Assembly: GCA_036426205.1 (NCBI GenBank)
Contig: CM071570.1
Location: 2,743,997 to 2,807,996, forward strand
From: Ascaphus truei
Taxonomy: Eukaryota > Chordata > Amphibia > Anura > Ascaphidae
DNA length: 64,000 nucleotides
Reading direction: 5' to 3'
The notes beneath the pieces are model-generated. The model made no database searches. It saw nothing but the letters and a program-made list of their open reading frames with translations, and was not told the origin of the DNA. Position numbers and translations under genes: made by a program. This document shows positions 54,745-64,000 of this stretch, in pieces. How positions within the stretch are numbered: the first letter of the stretch is position 1; each line of letters begins with the position of its first letter.

Positions 54745-55850
54745 TGATCACACAATGCCCAATACTGAGCTGCACACTCACTAACTGAGTATTGGGGCTG
54801 TGCTACATTCCCATAGCACATACTGTAACCTCACATTGCACACTCAGTAACTGTGTATTGTGTATTGGGGCTGTGCTACATCCATAAGCAATAACTGTAC
54901 ATAGCACATACTGTAACCTCACAATTGCCCCTCAGTAAACGGTATTGTTTATTGGGGCTGTGCTACATTCCCATAGCACATAACTGTGACATAGCACATA
55001 CTGTAACCTCACATTGCACACTATTAACTGTGTATTGGGGCGGTGCGGCATTCCCATGCAACATACATAGCACCTACTGTAACCTCACATTGCAACCTCA
55101 TAACTGTGTATTGGGCGCTGTGCTGCATTCCCATAGCACATCATACACATACTGTAACTCACTTTGACACTCAGTACTGTGTATTGGGGGCTGTGCTGCA
55201 ATTCCCATAGCCATACAGTCTCCATACCGTACCTCACATGCAACACTAAGTAAACTGTGTCTTGGGGCTGTGCTGCATTCCCCTATCACATACCGTAACC
55301 TCAACATTGCACAACCTCAGTAACGTATATGGGCTGTGGCTGGCATTCCCAAGCACATACATTGCAAACCAGTACCTGTGTATTGTTATTGGGGCGGTGG
55401 CATTTCCAGTAGCACACTCTGTAACCAGCACACACTGTAACCTCACATTTGCCCACTCAGTAACTGTGTATGTGTATTGGGGCTGGTGCTTAGCATTATC
55501 CATAGCACATACTGTAACCAATGAACAATTGCACACTCAGGTAACTGTGTATTGTGTATTGGGGCGGTAGCCATTCCATAGCACATACTGTACACAGCAC
55601 CCTGTAACCCTCACATTGCACACTCAGTACTGTGTATGTGTATTGGGGCGGTGCTGCAATTTCCATATGCACCTACTGTACACAGCACAAACACTGTAAC
55701 CTCAACCTCACCTTCAAACACCATAACTGTGTATTGGGCGTGCTGCATTCCCATAGCCATACTGTAATCACATTGCACACTCAGTACTGTGATTGGGCGG
55801 TGCTGCATTCCCATAGCACATACTGTAAGATCACCTTGCACAATTGGCAA
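54745..55850. repeat. ~66 bp satellite array
   Basis: About 14-16 copies of ACTGTGTATTGGGGCTGTGC, TGCATTCCCATAGCACATAC, TGTAACCTCACATTGCACAC, TCAGTA. Some copies carry an extra ATAGCACATACTGTAAC block, giving ~85-90 bp units. Single-base losses become common rightwards. Confidence 0.92.
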
Positions 55851-55859
55851 CACATACCC

Positions 55860-56099
55860 ACATCTGCGTGCTGCGCCAGATCCCTCCGGGCACGCTCACC
55901 AGATCCCCCCGGTCACAGCTCTCCTCCCCCCCCCAGGTCACAGCTCCTCCTCCCCCCCCGGTCACGCTTCCTCTCCTCCCCCTGTGATCTCCCCCCCCCC
56001 CTCCAGTGTCATAAAGTCACCTGTTGGCCAACTCCCCGTCATCCCCCGCCGGCACGTGCAAGCAGCAGCAGGACACTCACACTCACATCCTCTCATATT
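55860..56099. repeat. C-rich degenerate minisatellite
   Basis: Repeated GATCCCCCCGGTCACAGCTC-type units with long C runs (55905-56015). The same unit reappears at 56605-56990. Confidence 0.65.
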
Positions 56100-56251
56100 A
56101 TGGTGAGGGGGGCGTCTCCCGACCGGGGGCTCGCGGGCAGGAGGACCGAAGTCTTGGACAAGGTTATGGTGGATAACGGTTCCCCACACTGGCCGGGGAC
56201 ACCCCAACTCAACCTGTCCATCCGGGCACTGACAGCAGGACACTGTGGCGG
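56100..56251 (+). CDS. Candidate first coding exon, unrecognised
   Basis: ATG at 56100 opens 50 codons beginning MVRGASPDRGLAGRRTEVLD and including DNGSPHWPGTPQLNLSIRAL. It ends GGCGG followed by GTAAGG at 56252, a strong splice-donor match. The surroundings are GC-rich with several CG dinucleotides, as at a promoter, although both flanks are the same C-rich minisatellite. I do not recognise the protein, no acceptor or second exon could be linked downstream, and the start context (TATTATGG) is weak. It could be chance within GC-rich sequence or a transposon leader. Confidence 0.25.
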
Positions 56252-56604
56252 GTAAGGCCGAGCTCTCACACTGCTGCCCTGGGGGGAGGGCACGCTGGGG
56301 GGCTCAAGTCGCGGAGGGGAGGGGGGACGCAGAGTGGACTGTTTGTGTACGGAGAGGGGGATCCCCCCCCCCCTTCCCGAGTCCTGGTCACTTTCCAGCA
56401 GCCAGTCCCTGTAACCGCCCGGGCCGGATGCAGGCGATGTAGGCTGTGACCACCTAATAACCAGAGAGGAGGGGAGGGAGAGAGAGGGAGAGAGAGAGAG
56501 AGTGACGGACAATGTGACTCGGAGACTCGCCAGAGGTCCCCTGTATACTGCCCGGGTCGGGTCAATAGCAATGAATTTATATTGACCTGATGGTCTAGTG
56601 ATCA
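56252..56604. other. GC-rich flank with GA microsatellite
   Basis: Includes AGAGAGGGAGAGAGAGAGAG near 56480-56503. No further exon recognised. Confidence 0.4.
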
Positions 56605-56990
56605 CAATCTCCACCCCTCGGTCACAGCTCCACCGCCCTCCCCCCCCCCCCGATCACGCTTCTTTCTCCCCCCTCCGATCCGATCACTCCCCCCCCGATC
56701 ACAGCACATCCCTCCCCCCCCCTATCCATCAGCATCCTCCCCCCCCCCCCCAAGGAATCCTCCCCCCCCCTCCACGTCCCACCCCCCCCCCTGTTCCTCT
56801 CCCAGTCCTCCTCCCCTCCCCCCCCCCCTTGTCACGACGACATCTTTCACGCCCTCCACCCTCGAGCCCCCTCCAGCCCGCTCCTCCACCCCCCCCCCAC
56901 TTTCCCCCTAAGCCTCCCCCCTTTCCCGATCACAGCCCCCCCTTTTCCCTGGTCACAGCTCCCCCCCCCCAGTCACAGGGTTTCCGCGGT
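56605..56990. repeat. C-rich degenerate minisatellite, second block
   Basis: CCGATCACNNCTYCTCCCCCC-type units with C runs up to 14, the same family as 55860-56015. Consensus quality in the C runs is doubtful. Confidence 0.7.
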
Positions 56991-57087
56991 TACTGAACAC
57001 TGAGGCCCTGTGTAATCACTTTACACGACCTGGGATTTTACCCCCTTACTTTTTTATGGGTTTATTTAAAGCCCATTAGTTATGACC

Positions 57088-57140
57088 GTATCACAGTATC
57101 ACAGTATCACAGTATCACAGTCACTCACAGTATCACCGTT
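57088..57140. repeat. ATCACAGT microsatellite
   Basis: Four perfect copies of a 9 bp ATCACAGT(A) unit (57092-57120) and two altered ones. Confidence 0.85.
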
Positions 57141-57244
57141 TCTTTTCAATAACGTTTATTATTTTTTAGCCGATTAGGCTTTGTTTAGTAATTTCGCTGT
57201 CACCACACCTAGTTGGATGCTATTGCATGATTAGCAATCTGTAT

Positions 57245-59215
57245 ATATACTCACTAGGTCAGGCTGCTGTGGGACAGGCGCTTCTGTCGTGCTGTGGGGT
57301 CCGCTCGGGTCATCTGCTGTGGGACAGCGCTTTCTGTCGTTGCTGGGGTTCCGCTCCATGGTCAGGCGCTGTGGACAGCGCTTCTTTCAGTTTCTGGGGG
57401 TCCGCTCAGGGTCAGGCTGCTGTGGGACGCGCTTCTGTCGTGCTGGGGGTCCGCTCAGGGTAGGATGCTGTGGACGAGCGCTTCTGTCGGTGCTGGTGGT
57501 CCGCTCAGGGTCGGCGCTGTGTGGAACAAAGCGCTTCTATCTCTGTCGGTGCTGTGGTCCGTCCCTCAGGGTCAGGCTGCTGTGGGCGCCGCTTCTGTCG
57601 GTGCTGGGGGTCCGCTCCAGGTCAGGCTGCTGTGGGAAGCGCTCTGTCGTGCTGGGGGGTCCGCTCAGGGTCAGGCTGCTGTTGGGACAGCGCTTCTGTC
57701 GGTGCTCGTTGCTGGGGGTCCGCTCAGGGTCAGGCGCTGTGGGACAGCGCTTCTGTCGGTGCTGGGGGTCCGCTATCAGGGTCAGGCTGCGTGGGACAAG
57801 CGCGCTTCTGTCGGTGCTGGGGTCCGCCTCAGGGTCAGGTGCTGTGGGACAGGCTGCTTCTGTCGGTGCTGGGGTCCGCTCAGGGTCCAGGCTGCTGTGG
57901 GGACAGCGCTTCTGGTCGGTTTGCTTGGGGGTCCGCTCATTGTCCGGCTGCTGTGGGGAACCTCGCTCTTGTCGGTGCTGGGGGTCCGCCTCGGTCAGCT
58001 GCTGTGGACATCGCTCTGGTCGGTGCTGGAGGGGTCCGCTCAGGGTCGGCTGCTGTGGGGGACCGTCTTCTGTCGGTGCGGGGGTCCGCTCAGGGTCCGA
58101 GGCTGCTGTGGGCAAGCAGCTTCTGTCGGTGCTGGGGGTCCCGCCTCAGGTCAGGCTGCTTGGGACCGCGCTTCTGGGTCGGTGCTGGGGGTCCGCTCAG
58201 GGTCAGGTGCTGTGGGACGCGCTTCTGTCGGTGCTGGGGGTCCGCTCAGGTCAGGCTGCTGTGGGACAGCGCTTTCTGTCGTGCTGGGTCCGCCAGGGCA
58301 GAGGCTTGCTGTGGGGCAGCGCTTCTCACTCTTGCTGTGGGTTGCCGCTCGGGTCAAGGCCTCTGTGGGACAGCGTTTCTGTCATTGTGGGGGTCCGCTC
58401 AGGTCAGCCGCTGTGGGACAAAAGCGTTTCTTGTCATTGCTGGGGGTCCTCCCTCAGGGTCAGGCCCTGTGGGACAGCGTTCTGTCAGTGCTTGGGGGAA
58501 GTGAGTGGGAGAGGTAGAGGAATTTTCCTCTCCTGTTTCCCTTCTCTAATTTTTCCCGTTCTTTTCGTTACCTTTCTGATTTTTTTCTCCTGATCATTGT
58601 TCCTTTCCCTCTTTTTCCCAACACCAAGAACGCTTCTTTCATTGCTGGGGGTCCGCTCAGGGTCATGCTGCTGTGGGACAAAGCGCTTTGTCATTGATGG
58701 GGGTTCCGCGCAGGGTCGAGGCTGCTGTGGGACAGCGCTTCATGTCATGCTTGGGTCCGCTCAGGGTCAGGCTGCCTGTGGGACAATGCGCTTCTGTCGT
58801 GCTGGGGTCGCTTCCGGGTCATTACCCAGTCGTGACAACCAGCGTTTCTTCTAGTCCAGCTGGGGGTCCGTGCAGGTCAGGAGGCCGCTGGTGGACCATC
58901 GCTTCTGTCAGTGCTGGGGGTCCGCTTAGTGTCTCTGCTGTGGGACAGCGCTTCTGTCGTGCTGGGGTCCGCTCAGGGTCCAGCTGCTGTGGGACAGCTC
59001 TTTCTGTCAGTGCTGGGGGTCCGGCTCAGGTCAGGAGGCTGCTGTGGGACCGCGCTTCTTCAGTGTGGGTCCGCTCAGGGTCAGGCTGCTGTTGGACAAG
59101 CGCTTCTGGCAGTGCGGGGTCCGCTCAGGGGTCAGGCTGGCCTGTCTGGGGGACAGCGCTTTTCTTGTCAGTGTCTGGGGTCCGCTCCAGGTCAGCTGCT
59201 GTGGGACAAAAAATC
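57245..59215 (+). repeat. ~51 bp minisatellite array
   Basis: About 36 copies of GCTTCTGTCGGTGCTGGGGG, TCCGCTCAGGGTCAGGCTGC, TGTGGGACAGC, with a 145 bp T/C-rich interruption at 58497-58640. Because 51 is 17 codons, frames of 340-430 codons stay open on the plus strand and 190 on the minus; these are translations of the repeat. Single-base length changes shift the frame frequently, unlike selected protein repeats. Confidence 0.95.
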
Positions 59216-61140
59216 GCTTGACATATGCATGGGGAGCTGGCGACTCGCACTGCAGCACTGAGGCTACATTAGTTGGGGGGCCATGGTTTAATGTCAAGAG
59301 TGAAAATTGTGTATGAACTATAGTGTGTCTGCATTAATGTATATGCTCCTTGGTGTAATATATATTAATCTGATCTCAGACGCGCTATTAGAGAGGGTTG
59401 GGGTTCCTTAACAATGCATCTGATCTCAGAACCCCTTTAAATGGGAAATATAAAATACTTAATAACATGAATAAAACATAAATAACTGATTTCACCATTT
59501 ATCAAAATAACTTTAATGTATATACAGACCTATTTGCATTAAACCGATTACAATGCTTCCAAATTTAAATATAATTTACATTTATTTGAGAAATTTGGAC
59601 GACCTGTATAACATTTACCCATATTGAACAATTAAAATTGGTAAAAAAATGCTTTTTGAGCTTCGTTTTGTTGGCAGATTCCTTTATATTGAAAATCTAT
59701 TGTTCGCACAACGCAGAGCTACAATCTCAATGATTTGAATCAAATTTCAATAAATTAATGAACACATTCTTTTCTTTTGGCGGTTTGGTCCCCTCCTTCC
59801 AGTGTTTAGAAGCTCACCCACCCCACCCCCCCCTCTGTAGGTGGTTGTAGGTTTCCATGTTCTGTGTAGGGACTGGTCTATTAAGACCATCCTCCCGCCA
59901 CTGAAGAGGTTTAATGGGAATTTGCAAGTTTTAGACCTGCTCTGGCGGACGTGGCTGCCGTCTTATAATCTTTGCCAAAGGGCTTAACTAAATGACCGTT
60001 ATTCAGAGAATCCTGTGTACTAACGTTGGAGTTTTTACCATGTATTCTTCCACAATTGGGTATCTTGTGTCAATAAAAGTTGGTTACAAGTATATCATCA
60101 AAGCAAAAAACAATATGTTGTATCCATAAAGCATTATAGACACAAGCAGGTGCCGTGTGAACTGAAGCTTGTGGGATAAGCCGGGTCAACAGGAGACTTT
60201 CTGGGGCCCCCAGGGCAAACATCATAAAAACCAGCCCCTAAAAAACCCTGTAGAATGGGAAGGTCAGGTGGCGGGCTGCCGAGACCAGAGTTGTCCTTCC
60301 TGGCCAGGAGAGTGGTTAGCACACACTTCTGTCCCCAGCTGGTGCCCTGGGTGGTGAAGAAGGGATGGTTATGGAGATGGTATGGAAGCTGTCACTATTG
60401 TGCCTGGGATCATCCGGACTTTGTTACATTTTGTTTATATTTATATTCCAGTTTATCAGACGCAAATCGCCATACAGACCATTCTCTAGGCAGTAATTGC
60501 AATACTGTCTGCATTACTGATTTATTTTGCCCTCTCTAAACAGATCTGCAGGCAAAACAGATTGTAAGTTAAGACATCTCCACAGTTTGCCCACATAAAG
60601 AATTGCATATTTGTTTCACTGGAATTATGCAATTCTAGATATTATAGTTTTTTTTGTGTCCGGTGTTTCTAAAAATAAATAAAAATGAAATGTGTATGAC
60701 GGGGGGGGGGGTGTATTATAATCCCCTTTAAGAATTTCTAAGAATTACATTTAAAGTGACAGTGCCATTTTAGCCTGGGACAATATTTTGTAAGGAATGC
60801 AACGAATCTCCCTAATATAACCTGCTAATGTTATGGAACGAGATCCCCGATTTTTCTGCCTCACCCCCCTCTCTCCTTTGCATTTTCTGCCTGTCAGATT
60901 TTATCCCAGCTTGCATGGAGTCTGCAGACACATACTGTGCCTGTGTAACTGCAACAATGTTGCACTCCTTGGCCTCGAGCATGAACATAGTGAGCTCTAA
61001 CAGCAGTCTCTGAGATCCCACATAATGGGCTAGTCTGCCCCCCCTCCTGTTTGTTCAGCACATGGTCTGCCCTAGACTATCCTTGCCCACAAAGGCCGCA
61101 CCTCAACTTCCGTTTTCACCCTGGAGACAGTGAGTAAAGA
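59216..61140. other. Intergenic, no gene recognised
   Basis: Mostly AT-rich and non-repetitive by eye. A GCCAAAGGGCTTAACTAAAT near 59975 links to the dispersed repeat at 31.75 kb. Short frames at 60169-60357, 60255-60539 and 60812-61021 have no motif I recognise. Confidence 0.45.
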
Positions 61141-61450
61141 ACCTTCTCTGTTTATATCCCCCTTGGTGAGGCCATCTCTTTTTATTCCGGTTCTAACTCT
61201 ACTCCCACTACACACCATCCACAAGTTCTGTACCCTGCACCTTTCCCCAATAAAGTGGAGAAATATTACAGGACTTGGAGTGATTTAAAAGGGAACTGTG
61301 TTATGCTATCGGAGCCATTCATACCAACGTGCCCTGTCCCTTCAGAATAGTAAAAGAGAACCGTGTTGCCTTGGGAAATATACCACATATGAGCTGCTAA
61401 CCCACAGCCTTAAGTAAAGATACCAGCAAGCAGCTTACCATAAGCATATA
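61141..61450 (+). repeat. Possible LTR end
   Basis: CCTTTCCCCAATAAAGTGGAG (61240-61260) is a polyadenylation-type signal in an LTR-like context. Later, near 61810-61826, GCTGACAAGGTAAAAGACC resembles a splice donor in a leader. No second LTR in the window and no primer-binding-like TGGAGGCG here. Confidence 0.3.
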
Positions 61451-64000
61451 AACAGGCAGTCTCTCACCACATTTTGCACAAGCCGGTTGCTACAACGAGC
61501 CACAAGCCTCTACACCGCAACTTACCCCAGCTTTATGCAAAGACAGTGAGCCAGCCCTTACTTGCTAATAGACACGCGCAGCCTCTGCAACTGCACAGTC
61601 TCAGCTTTCACATAGAACAGTAGCTCAAACGCACGGGCAGCCTTCAACAAAACTCTGCTTCTCTCACATTACTAACTGGCTTTTTCTCTGTCCTGAGTCC
61701 ACCTCTGCTCAGCCCACAGTGAGAGCCACGGACACCTGTAAAGTACAGCTACCCCAACGCTGCAACGCTGCAGGACACCGCTCGGCCCATCTTGAGACAA
61801 GACGCCCATCGCTGACAAGGTAAAAGACCGCCACTCCACATGCAACACTGGCAAAAGGCCTACACACACCTACAGCTGGCCAGAACTCAGAGCCTACCAG
61901 ACACAAGCAGGAAGAGCGATCACTCAGGAAAACAACAGAGACCGCTGCGCAGGCGCAACATCGCAGCAGGCGCAAGGCCCAAACGAACCGTCACACTGAC
62001 ACAAAAGGGCCCGCGAAAAATACGATAATGACATTGAAGCGCACCGCGCTAAATTAGAGTTGGCCTGGAACCCTCCACACTTGGGCATAAACCATGTCCG
62101 CCGCCAAGCTAGTAATTCCGTACAACAGCTTGAGCAGGCAATACTCAATTAAAGATAGACCACTTTGCTACCAAGGTCTGTCAGAGGCACGTCCTTACAC
62201 CTGGCCAGGGCTAATCCCGGTGAAATGCCTGCAGAAAGGGACTTACAAGCACCATACTACGACTCGACACGTGATAGCCGCGTTCGCACCGCCATCGCAG
62301 ACGCCAAAGCGAAGAAAAGAGCTCCTCCTGGAGAACCCGCAATCGCAGCGCTCGAGCACACCAGGCACCTCATAAGTTCAGCAAGATCACACATCTCACG
62401 TGCTAGCGCAAGCACAAGCCACCAAGGGCGCGAGCCACCGCAAGGCCGCACGTGCCGGGCCCCGCATACGCTCATAAAGAGGCTTGTATGCGCCTGAAAC
62501 TAGAAAGGCCCGCATAGAGAGGAGGAGCAGACCGCGGCTGCCACCCTCCGCTGGTCAGCCCTTTCCCACCGCACTATCCTCTTCCTCCACTTCCACACCC
62601 CATCTTCACAATCCTTTGACACAAACCTCGGTGGACGTTTAGCCTAGAGCCCTGAAATCACGAAGAGACTGCTGCACGCTATAGCCCAAGCCGAAGTCCT
62701 AGAAGAGCCGTCGCAACATGATGGCGTGGGAGCCGTACTTACGGTTGCCTCAGAGGATCCAGCCCGAGCGGCACTGAAGCTCGTAAGGAGCCTCTTCAGT
62801 GTAAACACCGCGCACACATCTCAACACGGATGGAGCTACTTCCACAGATACAGAAGACCTGCTAGGGCCCACGAGGAGAAGAATGGCCTTCCTGCAATTG
62901 CACAATGCTGCCTGGGACCCACAGCCCAAGAGTGATCCACACGCAGCAGCGGCACACGGATGCACCACAACAGCTCGCATCCGGGTACACCCACGTGGGG
63001 GGGAGAAAAAAGAACAGCCCCTCACATAAACTGGCCACAGCCATCACACGCGTCCACTGCCAATGGAAGAGCGACCGCACAGCCCTTCCAGCACCACCCC
63101 CTCGGAACGTGACAAACGCGCCGATGTCCTCAGGTCTGACAGACATAAGCCAAGTACAATGATCCGGCGCGACTTGGTGCACGCAAGGACTCATCAGCCT
63201 TCGACGACCGCCCTGAGAACTACCGGACGTGAAGTTCAACTTCAAAGACGCAATCGCCAGCTTGACTTATCAGCAAGGGAAGAGCTCAAACCTGTTCGTC
63301 ACGTTCCTGGGGAACGTATCCATGGAGCAAGCGCAGAGACTTCGGGCTTCAACGCGCACCCAACCCAGTAGGGTGTCTTGACCTATGTGTGGGAAAGTTC
63401 TAAAGCGCCTATGGCAGCCGCCCCGAAGCAGTCCGAAGATTCACTCTTCCAAAGAATAGAGCTTCCCCAAGATCACAACTAAAAGACTACTCGAAGGTTA
63501 CGTGATCTTGGAGACCTGCCTGCCAAAATTAGAGTTCGCATGAAGACCAATTCCTTAATGGGTCCAACACCCCTAGATTCAGCTCGTGGATGAGACGCCA
63601 TCCTGGAGAAGCTAACCCTCACCCCAAAGAAAGGTGGTTTCACAAGGTATCCAAATACAAAGGGGAGAAGCAGTTTGTCATACCCCCCATTCTCGTTTTC
63701 TTGAGCTTCCTTCGCGAATCCAGCAAAGACCAGGAACGATCCCAGCTTTCATCTTAGGGGCGCAAACCACAATGCATCATCGCCATCCACCCGAGACGCA
63801 AGGGTCAACACAAGGTACAAGGCTTCCAGAACACCCCTCTCGTCCACAGGATGGACGTCCCCCTACGACCCACGCGAGTCCCATCCAGACTGCCGACAGG
63901 GACAAAAAACCAAGGGACCTTACAAAGAATGCTCTATCCCAAAAGCCGCATCCACTTAAACAAGTGCTTCGGATTCAGGTAAACCCATAGAGGATCGAAA
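61451..64000. other. CpG-containing, unrecognised region to the window end
   Basis: 2.5 kb with balanced base composition and frequent CG. Short frames on both strands (for example 63634-63990, 118 codons, with HHRHPPETQGSTQGTRLPEH) are not recognised. It may be the decayed internal part of a retroelement whose LTR end is at 61.2 kb. No catalytic motif was seen. Confidence 0.3.

Noticed and set aside
60812..61021. 69-codon minus-strand frame (LLLELTMFMLEAKECN)
   Set aside because: No homology recognised, no splice sites or promoter context; length is within chance expectation.

Overview
The window reads as a gene-poor, repeat-saturated stretch of a vertebrate nuclear genome, most likely an amphibian (probably a frog). 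The sequence shows L2/CR1-like, L1-like and Penelope-like (GIY-YIG) retroelements, several LTR elements, a Polinton/Maverick integrase remnant, a hAT-like MITE, a possible Helitron end and large minisatellites. No rRNA, tRNA, CRISPR array or prokaryotic operon was seen. The species call is inference from the repeat mix, and I could not run a repeat-library or protein search.

Layout. 1-14,300 is tandem and low-complexity DNA: a 2 kb nearly pure G/T/A tract, CA and TG arrays, a CT-rich minisatellite (3.73-4.20 kb), a 7.4 kb array of a ~60 bp unit (4.56-11.98 kb, with a 90 N gap), a 1.25 kb CpG-dense block (12.24-13.49 kb), and then the same CT-rich minisatellite again in inverted orientation (13.67-14.24 kb). 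14.4-20.7 kb is a nest of retroelement pieces: a Penelope-like element broken by LTR fragments, a LINE with an inverted 5' part, and a broken Polinton-type integrase. 20.75-26.8 kb holds L1-like ORF2 and ORF1 parts on the minus strand, separated by a 240 bp-arm foldback repeat and G-rich degenerate repeats. 27-32.6 kb has short tandem repeats, a minus-strand Penelope-like C-terminal region and another LTR with its leader.

32.7-40.0 kb is a minus-strand LTR element with a coiled-coil reading frame, whose 3' LTR appears to be split by a 5.36 kb LTR element that has two ~790 bp LTRs. 41.3-50.4 kb is a plus-strand Penelope-like element split at the reverse transcriptase by a ~7 kb insertion, which itself holds a second LTR element (41,832-46,518) with a GGGGG target duplication. 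50.4-54.7 kb is LINE tails, a MITE inside an L2-type tail, and a ~510 bp insertion with 15 bp flanking repeats. 54.7-59.2 kb holds a 66 bp satellite, C-rich tracts around one possible first coding exon, and a 51 bp minisatellite. 59.2-64.0 kb has no recognisable gene.

Functional genes. I see no intact host gene and no intact autonomous transposon; every recognisable protein segment is truncated or frameshifted. The useful content is the insertion chronology, a shared LTR leader module (primer-binding-like site plus splice-donor-like site, six places), and the Polinton-type remnant. The very long open frames between 4.5 and 12 kb and between 57.2 and 59.2 kb come from tandem repeats whose period is a multiple of three, and are not genes.
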